DNA of 41,935 nucleotides from an uncultured Candidatus Saccharibacteria bacterium (GCA_947305655.1 CAMZEA010000003.1:1-41935); one strand, 5' to 3'. Shown: positions 25,643-36,373, counted from the stretch's first letter. Made by a program: numbers and translations. Notes: generated by a model not told the origin, from the letters alone.

Positions 25643-27250
25643 TCACATCTGGTCGGTTTCTTCAAGAGAAATTATCGCGCCCTCTATTTTTACGCGGCCG
25701 CCCCACTCGTTTTTGTTGAGCGTAAATTGCACTCTTACATTTTTGCCGGTTTCTAGCGCTAAATGTTCGTCTGGACTATAAAAATCCATCATCCTAAAAT
25801 GTCGCTCGCCATCAAAAAACTCGAGAGACAAATGCTTTTCTTTTAGCACGCGTCTGCTCGTTATCTCGCCGGTAAACTCAAAGATTGGCTCCTCGTTGCC
25901 CGGCCCAAACGGCTCCATCTGATGGATCTCATCATATAGCTCCTCGGTTATCTCTTTGAAACTCATAAGGCGGATATCGCTTTCCTGCTTCAAGAATCTC
26001 TCCTGATCTTTTAGACTGAGCGAACAATAATAATTGTTCACCGCCTCTTTAAAGTCATTAAAGCGCTTCGCCTCAATACTCACGCCGCACGCCCCCGCGT
26101 GACCACCACCAGATAAGAGCAGCCCCTCTGGCATATTCTGCAACGCCTCCGCTAGCGAAAACTCGCCAAAGCTCCTGCCGCTCCCCTTGAGTACGCCGTT
26201 TTCTAGCTTCGTCAAAACGAATGCCGGCTTCTTATAGACCTCCGTTAGCCGCCCCGCGATAATCCCCAGCACCCCCTCATGCCAATTGCCCTTTACGACA
26301 ATGACCGGATCTTTCCCGACCTTTATCTCGTCTAGCGCGCCATCTTGCGCCGAGCGACGCTCGGCGTTGAGCTCCTCGAGCTCATTTGCATATCTAATCG
26401 CCTCCGCGCGCGAACCAGTTAGCATGAGATTAAGTGCCACCTCTGCCGACTTCATCCTGCCCGCCGCATTTATACGCGGTCCAACCTGAAAACCAAGCGC
26501 ATGCGTCGAAATCTGCTCGAGATTCACTTTCGCAACCTTCGCGAGCTCCCTAAGTCCCAAGCGACGCGTCTTCCCGAGCACCACCATGCCAAAATACGAC
26601 ATAATTCGGTTTTCGTCCCTTAGGGTCATCGAATCGCAGATTGTACCAATGAGCACCAAATCGAGCATCCACTTCTCTTGGCCGCTGCATTTACCGCCAT
26701 TTTTCCTCTGATTGAGTGCCCGCGCCAAGGTAAACGCCACGCCAACGCCAGCCATATGCGAGCCGTATTTTTCACCCCGACGCTTTGGGTTTACAACCGC
26801 CACCGCCGATGCCGGAACCTTCGGAATCTCATGGTGATCCGTCACGACCGTATCAATTTTTGCCTCTTTTAGCTGATGAATCGCCTCTTCGGAACCGCTA
26901 CCGCAGTCCACCGTTATCACAAGCCCCGCACCCTTATCTATAATCTCTTTTACAGCCGGCGAATTAAGCCCGTAACCGTCGCGAAAGCGGTTCGGGAGCA
27001 TAATCTCCACTTCTTTAACGCCAAAATCAAGTAAGGCTTCACGGCAAACCGTACTCGAGGTCACGCCGTCCGCATCATAATCGCCATAAATCACGACCTT
27101 TTCGCCCTTGTCGCGCGCTTCTTCGATACGCTCGACCGCCTTCGTCATCCCTTGCATCAAAAACGGATCAAAAAGATCCTCATAGCGCGGCTTCAAAAAA
27201 CTCTTATCCAGCCCACGCTTGGCCAGTATCTCCTCTAAAATCCGCGTCAT
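25643..27250 (-). CDS. recJ: Single-stranded-DNA-specific exonuclease RecJ
   Basis: VVIYGDYDADGVTSSTV, DHHEIP, GPRINAAGRM, SGGGHAGACGVSIE. Confidence 0.95.
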   Translation of the reverse strand: MTRILEEILAKRGLDKSFLKPRYEDLFDPFLMQGMTKAVERIEEARDKGEKVVIYGDYDADGVTSSTVCREALLDFGVKEVEIMLPNRFRDGYGLNSPAVKEIIDKGAGLVITVDCGSGSEEAIHQLKEAKIDTVVTDHHEIPKVPASAVAVVNPKRRGEKYGSHMAGVGVAFTLARALNQRKNGGKCSGQEKWMLDLVLIGTICDSMTLRDENRIMSYFGMVVLGKTRRLGLRELAKVAKVNLEQISTHALGFQVGPRINAAGRMKSAEVALNLMLTGSRAEAIRYANELEELNAERRSAQDGALDEIKVGKDPVIVVKGNWHEGVLGIIAGRLTEVYKKPAFVLTKLENGVLKGSGRSFGEFSLAEALQNMPEGLLLSGGGHAGACGVSIEAKRFNDFKEAVNNYYCSLSLKDQERFLKQESDIRLMSFKEITEELYDEIHQMEPFGPGNEEPIFEFTGEITSRRVLKEKHLSLEFFDGERHFRMMDFYSPDEHLALETGKNVRVQFTLNKNEWGGRVKIEGAIISLEETDQM

Positions 27251-27549
27251 CCGATAATCTTATTCGGGCTCTTTTTTGCGTCTTCAGCCTGTTGGCTCTT
27301 GATTACAATACTCTGTAATTCCTTAAGAATTGGGAACTGTTTGTTCGTCTGGTAAATGCTAGTATTGCCTTTTTTGGTCGCGACAAGGAAACCGCCTTTG
27401 GTCATACGGCGCAATTCTCTCTGGATATTTCCCGGATCTTCCTTGATGAGCTTCGAAAGACCTCTCACATGGGTTTTAAAATCAGGATACTTCGCAAAAA
27501 CCACGATAATCTTCCGCCTCACCCGACTCGTCACGAATATGTCTAACAT
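27247..27549 (-). CDS. Winged-helix transcriptional regulator-like protein
   Basis: MLDIFVTSRVRRKIIVVFAKYPDFKTHVRGLSKLIKEDPGNIQRELRRMTKGGFLVATKKGNTSIYQTN; SD AAGGAGG; ATGA coupling to recJ. Confidence 0.75.
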   Translation of the reverse strand: MLDIFVTSRVRRKIIVVFAKYPDFKTHVRGLSKLIKEDPGNIQRELRRMTKGGFLVATKKGNTSIYQTNKQFPILKELQSIVIKSQQAEDAKKSPNKIIG

Positions 27550-27688
27550 TTGCCTCCTTAACAAGTTTTATTGTAAATAATACATGTAAAATTCACAACA
27601 TTGATTTTTAAGATTTTCTGTGTGGCAATTTTTGTTCAATACCCCTGTTAGCGGCCAAAATAGGCCCGATTTGTTGTAAAATAAATGT

Positions 27689-29626
27689 ATGAATTATTAC
27701 CTGGTCGCCCCATCCAAGGCTTTTCGCCAAGACGAAAACCAGCTTACCTATGAGTCAGAGGATTCGCTAAAGGTCGGCCAGATTGTCTCTGTGCCTCTAG
27801 GCAAACAGAGCGCACTCGGCATCGTAACGAAGAAGGTAGCAAAACCCGAGTTCGCCACCAAACCTATCTCTAGCGTTCTCTATGAAACGCCTCTTCCGGC
27901 CCACCTCGTGAAGGCCATTCTCTGGCTCGCCGAGTATTACCGCTGTCCTCTTTCTAGCGTCGTTCAGGCCGCTCTCCCGCGCGGCATCACAAAGAACCGC
28001 CGAAAAAGTGCAGAAATCGCAAACGACCTCTATAACCCGGCCCAGGAAAACCCTCTGAGCGCCGCCCAAAAACGCTGTATAAAAGAATTAACAGATAACA
28101 AAGCCAACACTCTGCTCCTTCACGGCATCACGGGCTCGGGCAAAACAAATATTTATATCGCCCTAGCAAAATCTGTTCTCGCCGAAGGAAAATCGGTTAT
28201 TCTACTCGTGCCAGAAATTGCCCTAACTTCTCAGCTTGTTCACAATTTCCAGCAATATTTTGAACACGTCACCCTGCTCCACTCTGAGCAAACAGAGGCG
28301 GTTCGCCACCAACTCTGGCAGAAAACCCTTGAAACCGACGGGCCACAATTAATTATTGGCCCGCGCAGCGCGCTCTTCGCCCCTGTTAGAGAACTCGGGC
28401 TTATCATTATCGACGAGGCACACGAACCAGCTTATCACCAGGATCAGAACCCGAAATACTCCGCTCTTCGCCTTGCTTCCCAGATGTCTCGCACTATTCT
28501 CGGTACGGCCACCCCGCTAATCTCCGATTATTACATCGCAAAGCAACACAATGCCATCATTTCTCTCGATGAGCTCGCCGTCAAATCCGATAAGCACGCC
28601 AAAATCCATACCCTAGACTTCAAAAATCGCGGCCAGTTTACTCGCAACCGCTTCATTAGCGACCCCCTTATTGCCTCCATCCAAAACTCTTTGAGCCATA
28701 AAGAACAGAGCCTTATCTTCCATAACCGTCGCGGCACCGCTCCGATGACTATTTGCGATAAATGTGGCTGGCAGGCCCTCTGCCCAAACTGCTTCCTACC
28801 TCTGGTGCTTCACGCCGATAAATACCAACTCCGCTGCCACACTTGTGGTCGCAATTTCCCTGTTATTACCGCTTGTCCAGATTGCGGCAACGCCAGCATC
28901 CACCACAAGGGCTTCGGCACCAAACTTATCGCCGACGAGCTCGCTCGCCTCTTCCCGAACGCCAAAATCGGACGCTTCGACGCCGACACCGCCGCTGACG
29001 AGAAGCTCAATCGCGTCTACCAAGAGGTCCACGACGGCGCCTACGACATCATCGTCGGTACTCAGATGCTCGCCAAGGGCTTCGACTTCCCAAAGCTCAG
29101 CACCCTCGGCATCATTCAGGCCGATGCTAACCTCGGTCTTCCAGATTTCTCCTCCGAGGAACGCAGCTTTCAGCTTCTCACTCAGGTCATCGGACGTGCC
29201 AACCGCGGCCACCAGAATAGTAATATTTTTATACAAAGCTATCAGCCGAATAACGAGATTATCCGCCTCGCAACAAAGGGCGATTATGCAGGATTTTACG
29301 ACTATTTACTAAAAAAACGTCAGGCTGCCAAGCTCCCGCCATTCACCTTCCTTTTGAAGCTTTCAATCACATATAAAACAGAGGCGGCAACCGTCAAAAA
29401 TACACAAAAATTATTCAAGCAAATTAGCCAAATTATCAAAAAAAACGGCCTCGCCCAGCTCGCCGTCACGCCGCCAATGCCAGCCTTTCACGAGCGCACC
29501 AACACTGGTTATACTTGGCAAATCGTCGTAAAAGCGAAGTCTCGCAAAGATCTCACCACAATCTTTAGCCAAATCGACAAAACCAGCCAGCTTCACTACG
29601 ATTTCGATCCGTATACTCTCCTCTAG
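27689..29626 (+). CDS. priA: Primosomal protein N' (PriA helicase)
   Basis: LLHGITGSGKTNIYIALA, IIIDEAHEPAYHQDQNPKYSAL, zinc-binding CDKCGWQALCPNC...CHTCGRNFPVITACPDCG. Confidence 0.95.
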   Translation: MNYYLVAPSKAFRQDENQLTYESEDSLKVGQIVSVPLGKQSALGIVTKKVAKPEFATKPISSVLYETPLPAHLVKAILWLAEYYRCPLSSVVQAALPRGITKNRRKSAEIANDLYNPAQENPLSAAQKRCIKELTDNKANTLLLHGITGSGKTNIYIALAKSVLAEGKSVILLVPEIALTSQLVHNFQQYFEHVTLLHSEQTEAVRHQLWQKTLETDGPQLIIGPRSALFAPVRELGLIIIDEAHEPAYHQDQNPKYSALRLASQMSRTILGTATPLISDYYIAKQHNAIISLDELAVKSDKHAKIHTLDFKNRGQFTRNRFISDPLIASIQNSLSHKEQSLIFHNRRGTAPMTICDKCGWQALCPNCFLPLVLHADKYQLRCHTCGRNFPVITACPDCGNASIHHKGFGTKLIADELARLFPNAKIGRFDADTAADEKLNRVYQEVHDGAYDIIVGTQMLAKGFDFPKLSTLGIIQADANLGLPDFSSEERSFQLLTQVIGRANRGHQNSNIFIQSYQPNNEIIRLATKGDYAGFYDYLLKKRQAAKLPPFTFLLKLSITYKTEAATVKNTQKLFKQISQIIKKNGLAQLAVTPPMPAFHERTNTGYTWQIVVKAKSRKDLTTIFSQIDKTSQLHYDFDPYTLL

Positions 29627-29675
29627 CGCTTATGCTCGCTTTTTAATAGAGATTATGGTAAGATAACAGATAGTT

Positions 29676-30251
29676 ATGAATATTATTACGACACCGGACC
29701 CGCGCCTTCGCACCAAGTGCAAGAAGGTGAATCGCGTCGATGACGAAGTTCAAGACATGATTAAGAACATGATCCAGAACTGCCTCGACTGGGAAAAAGA
29801 GCACGAATTCGAAATTAGCGCCGCTCTCGCTGCCCCGCAGCTCGGCTACGACCGCCGTATTATTGTTGTTCGCGACGATATGGACGACAAGGAGCACGGC
29901 AATTTCATTCCGCTTCTCAACCCAGAGGTCATCAAGACGGAGGGCAAAACTCTCTACGACTACGAGGGTTGTCTCTCGGTGCCAAGCATTTACGGCAAAG
30001 TTCCTCGCCCAGCCAAGGCTCGCATCAAGGCTCAGACTATCGACGGCCAAGAGGTGCGCATCAAAGCCGACGGCTTCCTCGCCCGCACTCTTCTTCACGA
30101 GATTGATCACCTCAATGGCATTCTCTTCATCGACCACATCAAGGGCGTAAAAGACGCTTTCTATCGCCTCGACGACAAGGGTGACCTCGTTCCGGTCGAC
30201 TACGACTCCGAAATCGCTAATAACAAAGACCTCTATCCGGATGAAGACTAA
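29676..30251 (+). CDS. def: Peptide deformylase
   Basis: ALAAPQLGYDRRIIVV, EGCLSVPSIYG, FLARTLLHEIDHLNGILFIDHI. Confidence 0.96.
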   Translation: MNIITTPDPRLRTKCKKVNRVDDEVQDMIKNMIQNCLDWEKEHEFEISAALAAPQLGYDRRIIVVRDDMDDKEHGNFIPLLNPEVIKTEGKTLYDYEGCLSVPSIYGKVPRPAKARIKAQTIDGQEVRIKADGFLARTLLHEIDHLNGILFIDHIKGVKDAFYRLDDKGDLVPVDYDSEIANNKDLYPDED

Positions 30252-31134
30252 GGTTATTTTCTTCGGTAACGAGCAGCTCGCTCAGGGTATCAAGCCAAAA
30301 ACTTACCTCTTTGATGCCCTCGTAAACTCCGACAATTTCGAAGTTGCTGCACTTATCTTAACCAATCCGAACCCGCGTAAGCCCTATCAGATTGAAAAAT
30401 CCGCCGCAAATGCCGGCGTCCCGGTACATTTCAGCAAGAAAAACGACGAAATCCTCGAGATTATCGCAAAATACGACGCTCCAGTCGCTGTTCTCGCCTC
30501 TTTCGGCAAGCTCATCCCGGACAGCATCATTGCGGCCTTCCCTTGCGGCATCATCAATATTCATCCGTCGATGCTTCCAAAATACCGCGGTACTACCCCT
30601 ATCGAATCCGCACTGCTTAACGGCGACAAGGAAACCGGTGTATCTGTTATGCGCCTCGCGCACGATATGGATGCCGGCCCGACTTTCGCCCAAGCCAAGA
30701 TTGAAATAACCGCCGACGACACCAAGCAAAGTCTCTACGAAAAGCTCGCCGAGGCCGGATCACGCGATTTACTCCGTGTTCTCCCTGGTATCGTCGCGAA
30801 AAATGCCCCTGAGAGCTCACAGGACGAAGCACAAGCGACTTTCACCACTCCGCTGACAAAAGACCTATCCGAGCTGCAACCAGCCCTCAAACCGGCCGAG
30901 ACGCTGTTTAATGAGGTTCGCGCTTTTGCTGGTTTTCCGAAGTCCAAGGCTACTTTCCTCGGTATTCCAAGCGTAGTCACGAAGACTCACGTCGCCGACG
31001 CGGCCACGACCGAACTTGATATGCTCTGCTCTGACGGCAAATATCTCGTCATCGACCGCCTCATCCCAGAGAATTCCAAAGAAATGGACGCAAAAAGCTT
31101 CCTAAACGGCCAAAGCAACAAAAAATCTGCTTGA
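30241..31134 (+). CDS. fmt: Methionyl-tRNA formyltransferase
   Basis: MKTKVIFFGNEQLAQG...GIINIHPSMLPKYRGTTPIESALLNGDKETGVSVMRLAHDMDAGP; overlaps the def 3' end. Confidence 0.94.
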   Translation: MKTKVIFFGNEQLAQGIKPKTYLFDALVNSDNFEVAALILTNPNPRKPYQIEKSAANAGVPVHFSKKNDEILEIIAKYDAPVAVLASFGKLIPDSIIAAFPCGIINIHPSMLPKYRGTTPIESALLNGDKETGVSVMRLAHDMDAGPTFAQAKIEITADDTKQSLYEKLAEAGSRDLLRVLPGIVAKNAPESSQDEAQATFTTPLTKDLSELQPALKPAETLFNEVRAFAGFPKSKATFLGIPSVVTKTHVADAATTELDMLCSDGKYLVIDRLIPENSKEMDAKSFLNGQSNKKSA

Positions 31135-31150
31135 GAGAAGCAGATTTTTT
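31120..31150 (+). terminator. Terminator overlapping the fmt stop codon
   Basis: aaaaaatctgctt-gaga-gaagcagatttttt. Confidence 0.85.
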
Positions 31151-31155
31151 AAATC

Positions 31156-31572
31156 TTAAGCGGCTGCACCACCGAGAATCGCAGCTTTGTTTGCGATAAT
31201 CTCTTGCTTGAGCTCTTCGAGCGTTTGCTCAATAATCTGACGATAATTTGGACAGTTCTGATCGAGCCATTTAGCGGACACGTAGTTATTTACGCGCTCG
31301 CTCTCGTCCTCGACACGACTAGCGATTCTCTGATAAATCTCGTCACTCCTATAGTCGCCAAGGTTAGCAAGCCAACGAGCAATCGTTTCCTGATCATTAT
31401 CAATAATCTTCTCAAATTCTGCGACCTGATCATCGGTCATCTGGGCGTTCATCTTTTCACCCACTCTAACCTCAAATTGATCTTGCGCATTTTCCAAGAA
31501 AGCTCTTTTCTGGTCCTCTGGCAATGCCCCAAGTCCCACCGCTTCTAGGAATTTATCATCAAATTGATACAT
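31156..31572 (-). CDS. Small conserved-hypothetical helical protein (DUF5663-like, tentative)
   Basis: MYQFDDKFLEAVGLGALPEDQKRAFLENAQDQFEVRVGEKMNAQMTDDQVAEFEKIID...; SD AGGAGA before ATG. Confidence 0.7.
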   Translation of the reverse strand: MYQFDDKFLEAVGLGALPEDQKRAFLENAQDQFEVRVGEKMNAQMTDDQVAEFEKIIDNDQETIARWLANLGDYRSDEIYQRIASRVEDESERVNNYVSAKWLDQNCPNYRQIIEQTLEELKQEIIANKAAILGGAAA

Positions 31573-31616
31573 TGATTTTCTCCTATTTCCCCCATTGTAC
31601 CACAAAATGCTAGTGC

Positions 31617-33389
31617 TTATGCAATTTTCTTGTGTTTGTACTCGCGTACGAAGAATTCAATGCGGTCGCCAATCTCAAGCTGAATCTTTTTGCTGGTCTT
31701 TAGCGACATACCGCCAATCTCGCCTTCGGCAAGAGATGGTACGTCAACTTTACCCTCTTGGACGTTTTTAACTTCGACTTCACCGAGTAAGTCTTTCTTG
31801 CGATAGGCGCGACCAAGCATGCCGGCCGAAATACGGCCACTCTTAACGAGACCGCCGGTAATGATCTCCGTTTTCTCGGTACGGAACACGCCCTTCACTT
31901 CGAGTTCGCCCGTCGGCGTTTCAATCATCTCGGCATCAAGCATGCCTTCCATCTCATGCTTTGCGTCATCAAGAAGCTCATAAATCACACGGTAAACGCG
32001 CACTGGCACGCCATTGCGCTCTGCCATCTTGGCAATTGCATTCGGAACCGTCACGTTAAAGCCATAAATAATCGTATTACCACCAGAGGCCATATAAATA
32101 TCGTTTTCATTAATCGCGCCCACACCAGTCGACACAATATTGAGCGTAATTTCGCCCTGCGTATCAATGAGGCGAAGAGAATCAACAACAGAGGTAACCG
32201 ACCCCTGAACGTCGCCCTTCACGAGCACGTTAAAGGTCTTCGTATTATCGGCCGTATTCATCATGCGAAGAAGGTCGCTAGAGGTAACATTCGCGTTTGC
32301 GGTTTCATTTGCCTCAGCCTGAGCATTGAGAAGCGCCATGCGGCGTGCGGTCTTTTCGTCGGAGACCTCTTCGAACTTATCGCCGAAGTTTGGAAGTTCC
32401 TTGAAACCAGTCACGACGACAGGAGTCGAAGGCGTTGCCTTGCCCTTTGGTTTGTTTTTCCAGTCGAGCATCGTACGCACCTTTGCGTAAGTCTTGCCAG
32501 CAACAATGAATTCGCCTACCTTGAGCTCACCGCCGGTGACGAGGAGGTTCACAACCGAACCCTTACCGACTTCCATATGGCTCTCAATTACGAGGCCCTC
32601 AGCCGGGATATTTTCGTCAGCCTTGAGTTCGTCGATATCGGCAGTCAAAAGAATCATATCGAGCAGCTGCTCGAGGTTTTCGCCAGTCTTTGCAGAAATC
32701 GGCACCATAATCGTGTCACCGCCCCATTCCTCTGGGTTGAGATTAAAGTCGGTTGCGAGCTGCGCCTTCGTGCGGTCAATATTCGCGCCTTCCTTATCAA
32801 TCTTGTTAATTGCAACAATAATCTTGGCGTTTGCCGCCTCGGCAAACTTAATTGCTTCCGCAGTCTGTGGCTTCACGCCATCATCGGCAGCAACGACAAT
32901 CACGACGATATCAGTGAGCATTGCACCGTGTTGGCGAATCGCCGCGAAAGCCTCATGGCCTGGCGTATCGAGGAAAGTAATCTTACGATCCTTATATTCC
33001 ATCTGATAAGCAGAAATATGCTGGGTAATACCACCAGCCTCACCTTCGACCGTCTTTTTCTTGAGAAGCGTATCGAGAAGCGTCGTTTTACCATGGTCGA
33101 CGTGCCCCATCACCGCCACCACCGGTGGGCGAAGCTTCGCGTCCTTGCTAAGCTCACGCTTCATACCAGGAAGCTTCGAAGAATTTTCCTTACGCTCAAA
33201 GCGTACATTGCTAAAACCAAGCTCCTCAGTCATAATCTGAGCTGTCTCGACATCGAGGCGCTGATTTATCGTCGCCATAATGCCATTTTTGAATAGCTCA
33301 CCAATAAGATGCGTAACAGATACGCCGAGGGCGTTTGCTAGCTCGTCAACTGTAATCGAGCCAGAGACCTGTATCACTTTTTCTTCCAT
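31617..33389 (-). CDS. infB: Translation initiation factor IF-2
   Basis: [42 protein letters not shown]...[18 protein letters not shown]. Confidence 0.97.
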   Translation of the reverse strand: MEEKVIQVSGSITVDELANALGVSVTHLIGELFKNGIMATINQRLDVETAQIMTEELGFSNVRFERKENSSKLPGMKRELSKDAKLRPPVVAVMGHVDHGKTTLLDTLLKKKTVEGEAGGITQHISAYQMEYKDRKITFLDTPGHEAFAAIRQHGAMLTDIVVIVVAADDGVKPQTAEAIKFAEAANAKIIVAINKIDKEGANIDRTKAQLATDFNLNPEEWGGDTIMVPISAKTGENLEQLLDMILLTADIDELKADENIPAEGLVIESHMEVGKGSVVNLLVTGGELKVGEFIVAGKTYAKVRTMLDWKNKPKGKATPSTPVVVTGFKELPNFGDKFEEVSDEKTARRMALLNAQAEANETANANVTSSDLLRMMNTADNTKTFNVLVKGDVQGSVTSVVDSLRLIDTQGEITLNIVSTGVGAINENDIYMASGGNTIIYGFNVTVPNAIAKMAERNGVPVRVYRVIYELLDDAKHEMEGMLDAEMIETPTGELEVKGVFRTEKTEIITGGLVKSGRISAGMLGRAYRKKDLLGEVEVKNVQEGKVDVPSLAEGEIGGMSLKTSKKIQLEIGDRIEFFVREYKHKKIA

Positions 33390-33479
33390 GTTCTAGCTCC
33401 TTTCTCTTAGCAATAATAAAAAATCCACCCCGAAAAAACTCCTTTCATTTTAGCATAATCTTGCCAAAAAAACAAACGC

Positions 33480-34607
33480 TTAAGCCAAAATCTCTCGGTA
33501 AAGCCCTTCGATCTCCGCCTCGTCAATCGCAACTGGATGGTTTTTGAGTCGCTCTGGATTTACGGTATTCGTAAATTTCTGGTAATCCCCCTCTATAAAC
33601 TGCGGCCTCTCGAGCTCTAACGCCGCAACAAATTCGCCAAACTTCTGCGCTGCCGCCTCGGCCGTTTTACATCCCATCAACTGGGCAATTTCACGCAAAA
33701 CCCCCTCAAGATAAGCCGCCCCGCGCGGATCATTGCATCTATCAAACGCGCGCTTCACGGTCAGTGGGAAAATTTTACTCATGCAGAGCGCCACCGCGTG
33801 GCCATGCGCAACGCCATAAACAGAGGTAAGATTGTAGCCGAACGCATGCGGCGCAGTCGTCCGCGTGACATTAATTGCCTTACCGGCCAAATATGCCGCT
33901 CGCATCATCTGTTCGTTTTGGGTCGGATTATTCGCGAGATAGCCAAACACGTTGCCGAAAATCAGCTTTATTGCTTCGGCGCTATAGCTTCTGCTCTCCT
34001 CCGTACTCGCTACCGCCCAATATGATTCAATCGCGTGGCAAAGCGCATCGAGCATCGTCGCCTTCCTCTGATATTCTGGCAAAGTCGTGAGCACGCGCGG
34101 GTCCACCACGACCGCGTCCGGGATACAACTCTCATGGGTCACCGACTGTTTCTTCCCCTGATAGTAAACGATTGCAAAGCGCGTCGCTTCCGACCCCGTT
34201 CCCGCCGTTGTCGGCACCGCCAAAAACGGAATATTGTTCGGAATAATTTCTTGTTCAAGATAATTCCTGTTTTCATTAAGCGTCACAAACATTTTGATGC
34301 ACTTCGCCACATCCATCGACGAACCGCCACCAATCGCGACAATCGCGTCGCATCCGCGCTCTTTATAGAGGCGAACGCCGGCAACAACCGACTCGTAATC
34401 TGGGTTCGGCTTGAACTGATTAAACAAAACGACGTCTATCCCTAGTCTATACGGCAAACCACTAAAATACTTCGTAATATCGAGGGCATCAAGCGGCAAA
34501 TCCGAGACCAGCATTACACGGCGAATCTTCTTCCCGTTGCGAAAACGCACAAAAAACCAATCTACTGGCAAATAACCATTATCGACCCGCAAGATTTCCT
34601 GTTTCAC
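33480..34607 (-). CDS. Iron-containing alcohol dehydrogenase (phosphonoacetaldehyde reductase-like possible)
   Basis: AIVAIGGGSSMDVAKCIKM, AVPTTAGTGSEATRFAIVY, DALCHAIESYWA; GTG start with TATCAT 6 nt upstream. Confidence 0.88.
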   Translation of the reverse strand: MKQEILRVDNGYLPVDWFFVRFRNGKKIRRVMLVSDLPLDALDITKYFSGLPYRLGIDVVLFNQFKPNPDYESVVAGVRLYKERGCDAIVAIGGGSSMDVAKCIKMFVTLNENRNYLEQEIIPNNIPFLAVPTTAGTGSEATRFAIVYYQGKKQSVTHESCIPDAVVVDPRVLTTLPEYQRKATMLDALCHAIESYWAVASTEESRSYSAEAIKLIFGNVFGYLANNPTQNEQMMRAAYLAGKAINVTRTTAPHAFGYNLTSVYGVAHGHAVALCMSKIFPLTVKRAFDRCNDPRGAAYLEGVLREIAQLMGCKTAEAAAQKFGEFVAALELERPQFIEGDYQKFTNTVNPERLKNHPVAIDEAEIEGLYREILA

Positions 34608-34678
34608 CCTTTTATGATACCACGCTTATGCTTATCTGGACGAAAAATCCTCAAACACTCCCGCCCTTGCCTAAAGAC

Positions 34679-34714
34679 AAAAAATATCTCAGGACATGTG
34701 CCTGAGATATTTTT
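34679..34714 (-). terminator. Terminator downstream of rpsA
   Basis: aaaaaatatctcagg-cacatgt-cctgagatatttttt (minus). Confidence 0.85.
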
Positions 34715-34732
34715 TATCCTCAAAGGGAGTCC

Positions 34733-34759
34733 CAACGAGGGGAATGTGTCCCCTCGTTG
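34733..34759 (-). promoter_or_regulatory. Additional perfect stem-loop between rpsA stop and terminator
   Basis: CAACGAGGGG-acacatt-CCCCTCGTTG (minus). Confidence 0.7.
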
Positions 34760-34770
34760 AGGGCGTTAGA

Positions 34771-35847
34771 TTATTTCTTTGCTTTCTTATCAGAGAAGCT
34801 GAGAGAAATCTTGCGGCCTTCCTTATCGATGTCGAGAACCTTGAATTCCTTGCGCTCGTTGAGCGTAAAGATCTTCTCTGGGTCAACATCGCTGCCTTCG
34901 CCGAGTTCAGAAACGTGAACGAGAGCTTCGACAGCTGGCGAAATCTGAACGAATGCGCCAAATGGGGTGATACGAGTAATCGTACCTTCGACCTTGTCGC
35001 CCTTCTTGAAGTTAGCGATTTCAGAGAGCCATGGGTCCTCTTGAAGCTGCTTCATAGAGAGGCTGAGGCGGTCCTTGTCGATAGCAATGATCTTCGCTTC
35101 GACAGTTTCGCCGACCTTGACATAGTCGGCTGGGTTGTTGACGCGTTCCCAAGAAATCTCGGAAATGTGGACGAGACCTTCAATACCGTCAACATTGACG
35201 AAGATACCGAAGTCGACCACACCGGTCACTACACCCTTTACGACGTCACCAACAGCGAGCTTCGAGAAGCGCTCTGCGAGACCGTCCTTGATAGCTTCCT
35301 TCTCAGAGAGAATGAGCTTGTTCGTCTTGCGATCGGCATCGAGGATGCGAACGCGGATAGCCTTACCAACGAGGCTGTTGAGGCGCTGAAGGATTTCATC
35401 CTTGTCAGAGCCACCGACACGTGGGTAATGCTCAGCCGAGAGCTGAGAAACTGGCAAGAAGCCACGAATACCTTCGTACTCAACCAAGAGACCGCCACGG
35501 TTGGCGTCAAATGGATTGACCTCGATGATTTCGCCTGCCTCGAGCTTGGCCGAGATTTCATCCCAACCTTTCTCCTTGACGGCTTTTCGGAGAGAAAGAA
35601 GAACCATACCGTCTTCCATCTCGGTATCTACAACAGAGGCAGATACGTCGTCGCCTTCTTTGAGCGTACGCCCAAATGCGACCTCGCGACGTGGAACGAG
35701 ACCAACACCGCGTGCGCCGAGATCGATAAGAATCTCGTGCTTCTTAACGGATAACACCTTACCTTCGATGGTGTCACCGAGTACAATGGCCTTGCTATCC
35801 TCGTTTGCGAGGAGCTCATCCATTGTCAATTTAGCTTTTGTAGCCAT
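34771..35847 (-). CDS. rpsA: 30S ribosomal protein bS1-like (four S1 domains)
   Basis: Repeated S1 motifs: GDTIEGKVLSVKKHEILIDLGARGVGLVP, GDVVKGVVTGVVDFGIFVNVDGIEGLVHISEISWERV, GDKVEGTITRITPFGAFVQISPAVEALVHVSEL. Confidence 0.93.
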   Translation of the reverse strand: MATKAKLTMDELLANEDSKAIVLGDTIEGKVLSVKKHEILIDLGARGVGLVPRREVAFGRTLKEGDDVSASVVDTEMEDGMVLLSLRKAVKEKGWDEISAKLEAGEIIEVNPFDANRGGLLVEYEGIRGFLPVSQLSAEHYPRVGGSDKDEILQRLNSLVGKAIRVRILDADRKTNKLILSEKEAIKDGLAERFSKLAVGDVVKGVVTGVVDFGIFVNVDGIEGLVHISEISWERVNNPADYVKVGETVEAKIIAIDKDRLSLSMKQLQEDPWLSEIANFKKGDKVEGTITRITPFGAFVQISPAVEALVHVSELGEGSDVDPEKIFTLNERKEFKVLDIDKEGRKISLSFSDKKAKK

Positions 35848-35895
35848 TAATTGTTTTTCCTTCCGCTGAGACTACTCATTACTCTTCCTGACACA

Positions 35896-35932
35896 GAAAA
35901 AATAGTGAGTAGCCTCATGCTACCCACTATTC
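35896..35932 (-). terminator. Terminator of the MPKTGP surface protein gene
   Basis: aatagtgggtagc-atga-ggctactcactattttttct (minus). Confidence 0.8.
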
Positions 35933-35959
35933 TAATCTATTTTCCCCCTGTTGTAAAGC

Positions 35960-36373
35960 CTAAGCGTTTTTTCTAAACAACACGACGTTGTAGGTGAAAA
36001 GCGTAGCAACGAGTGCTAGACCAATCACAGGAACAATCGTATCCTCTGGACCAGTCTTTGGCATTGAGTTGCCAGTATTGATATGCTGGTCAATAATCTC
36101 TTGCTGAGTCTGACCGCCGTCATTACTCTGCTGGTTCATTTTTTCCTGCTCAGCGCGCTTCTTTGCAGCGGCTTCTTCCTGAGCTTTGCGCTCTGCTTCG
36201 GCCTGCTTCTGCTCTTCGGTCTGAGTAGTTTCGGCGCTTGCGACCTCTGTTTTTGGCTTCGGTGATGCACTCAAAGAGACACCAATTACGATGCCCGCAA
36301 TAATAATCACGGCAGCAAGGCCGATTAGTGCACCCAAGCCCCAACGCTTATACTTGTATTCGGTTTCGCTCAT
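35960..36373 (-). CDS. Small membrane/surface protein with MPKTGP-TM-basic C-terminus
   Basis: MSETEYKYKRWGLGALIGLAAVIIIAGIVIGVSL..., Ala/Glu/Gln coiled region, NSMPKTGPEDTIVPVIGLALVATLFTYNVVLFRKNA; SD AGGAG. Confidence 0.85.
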   Translation of the reverse strand: MSETEYKYKRWGLGALIGLAAVIIIAGIVIGVSLSASPKPKTEVASAETTQTEEQKQAEAERKAQEEAAAKKRAEQEKMNQQSNDGGQTQQEIIDQHINTGNSMPKTGPEDTIVPVIGLALVATLFTYNVVLFRKNA

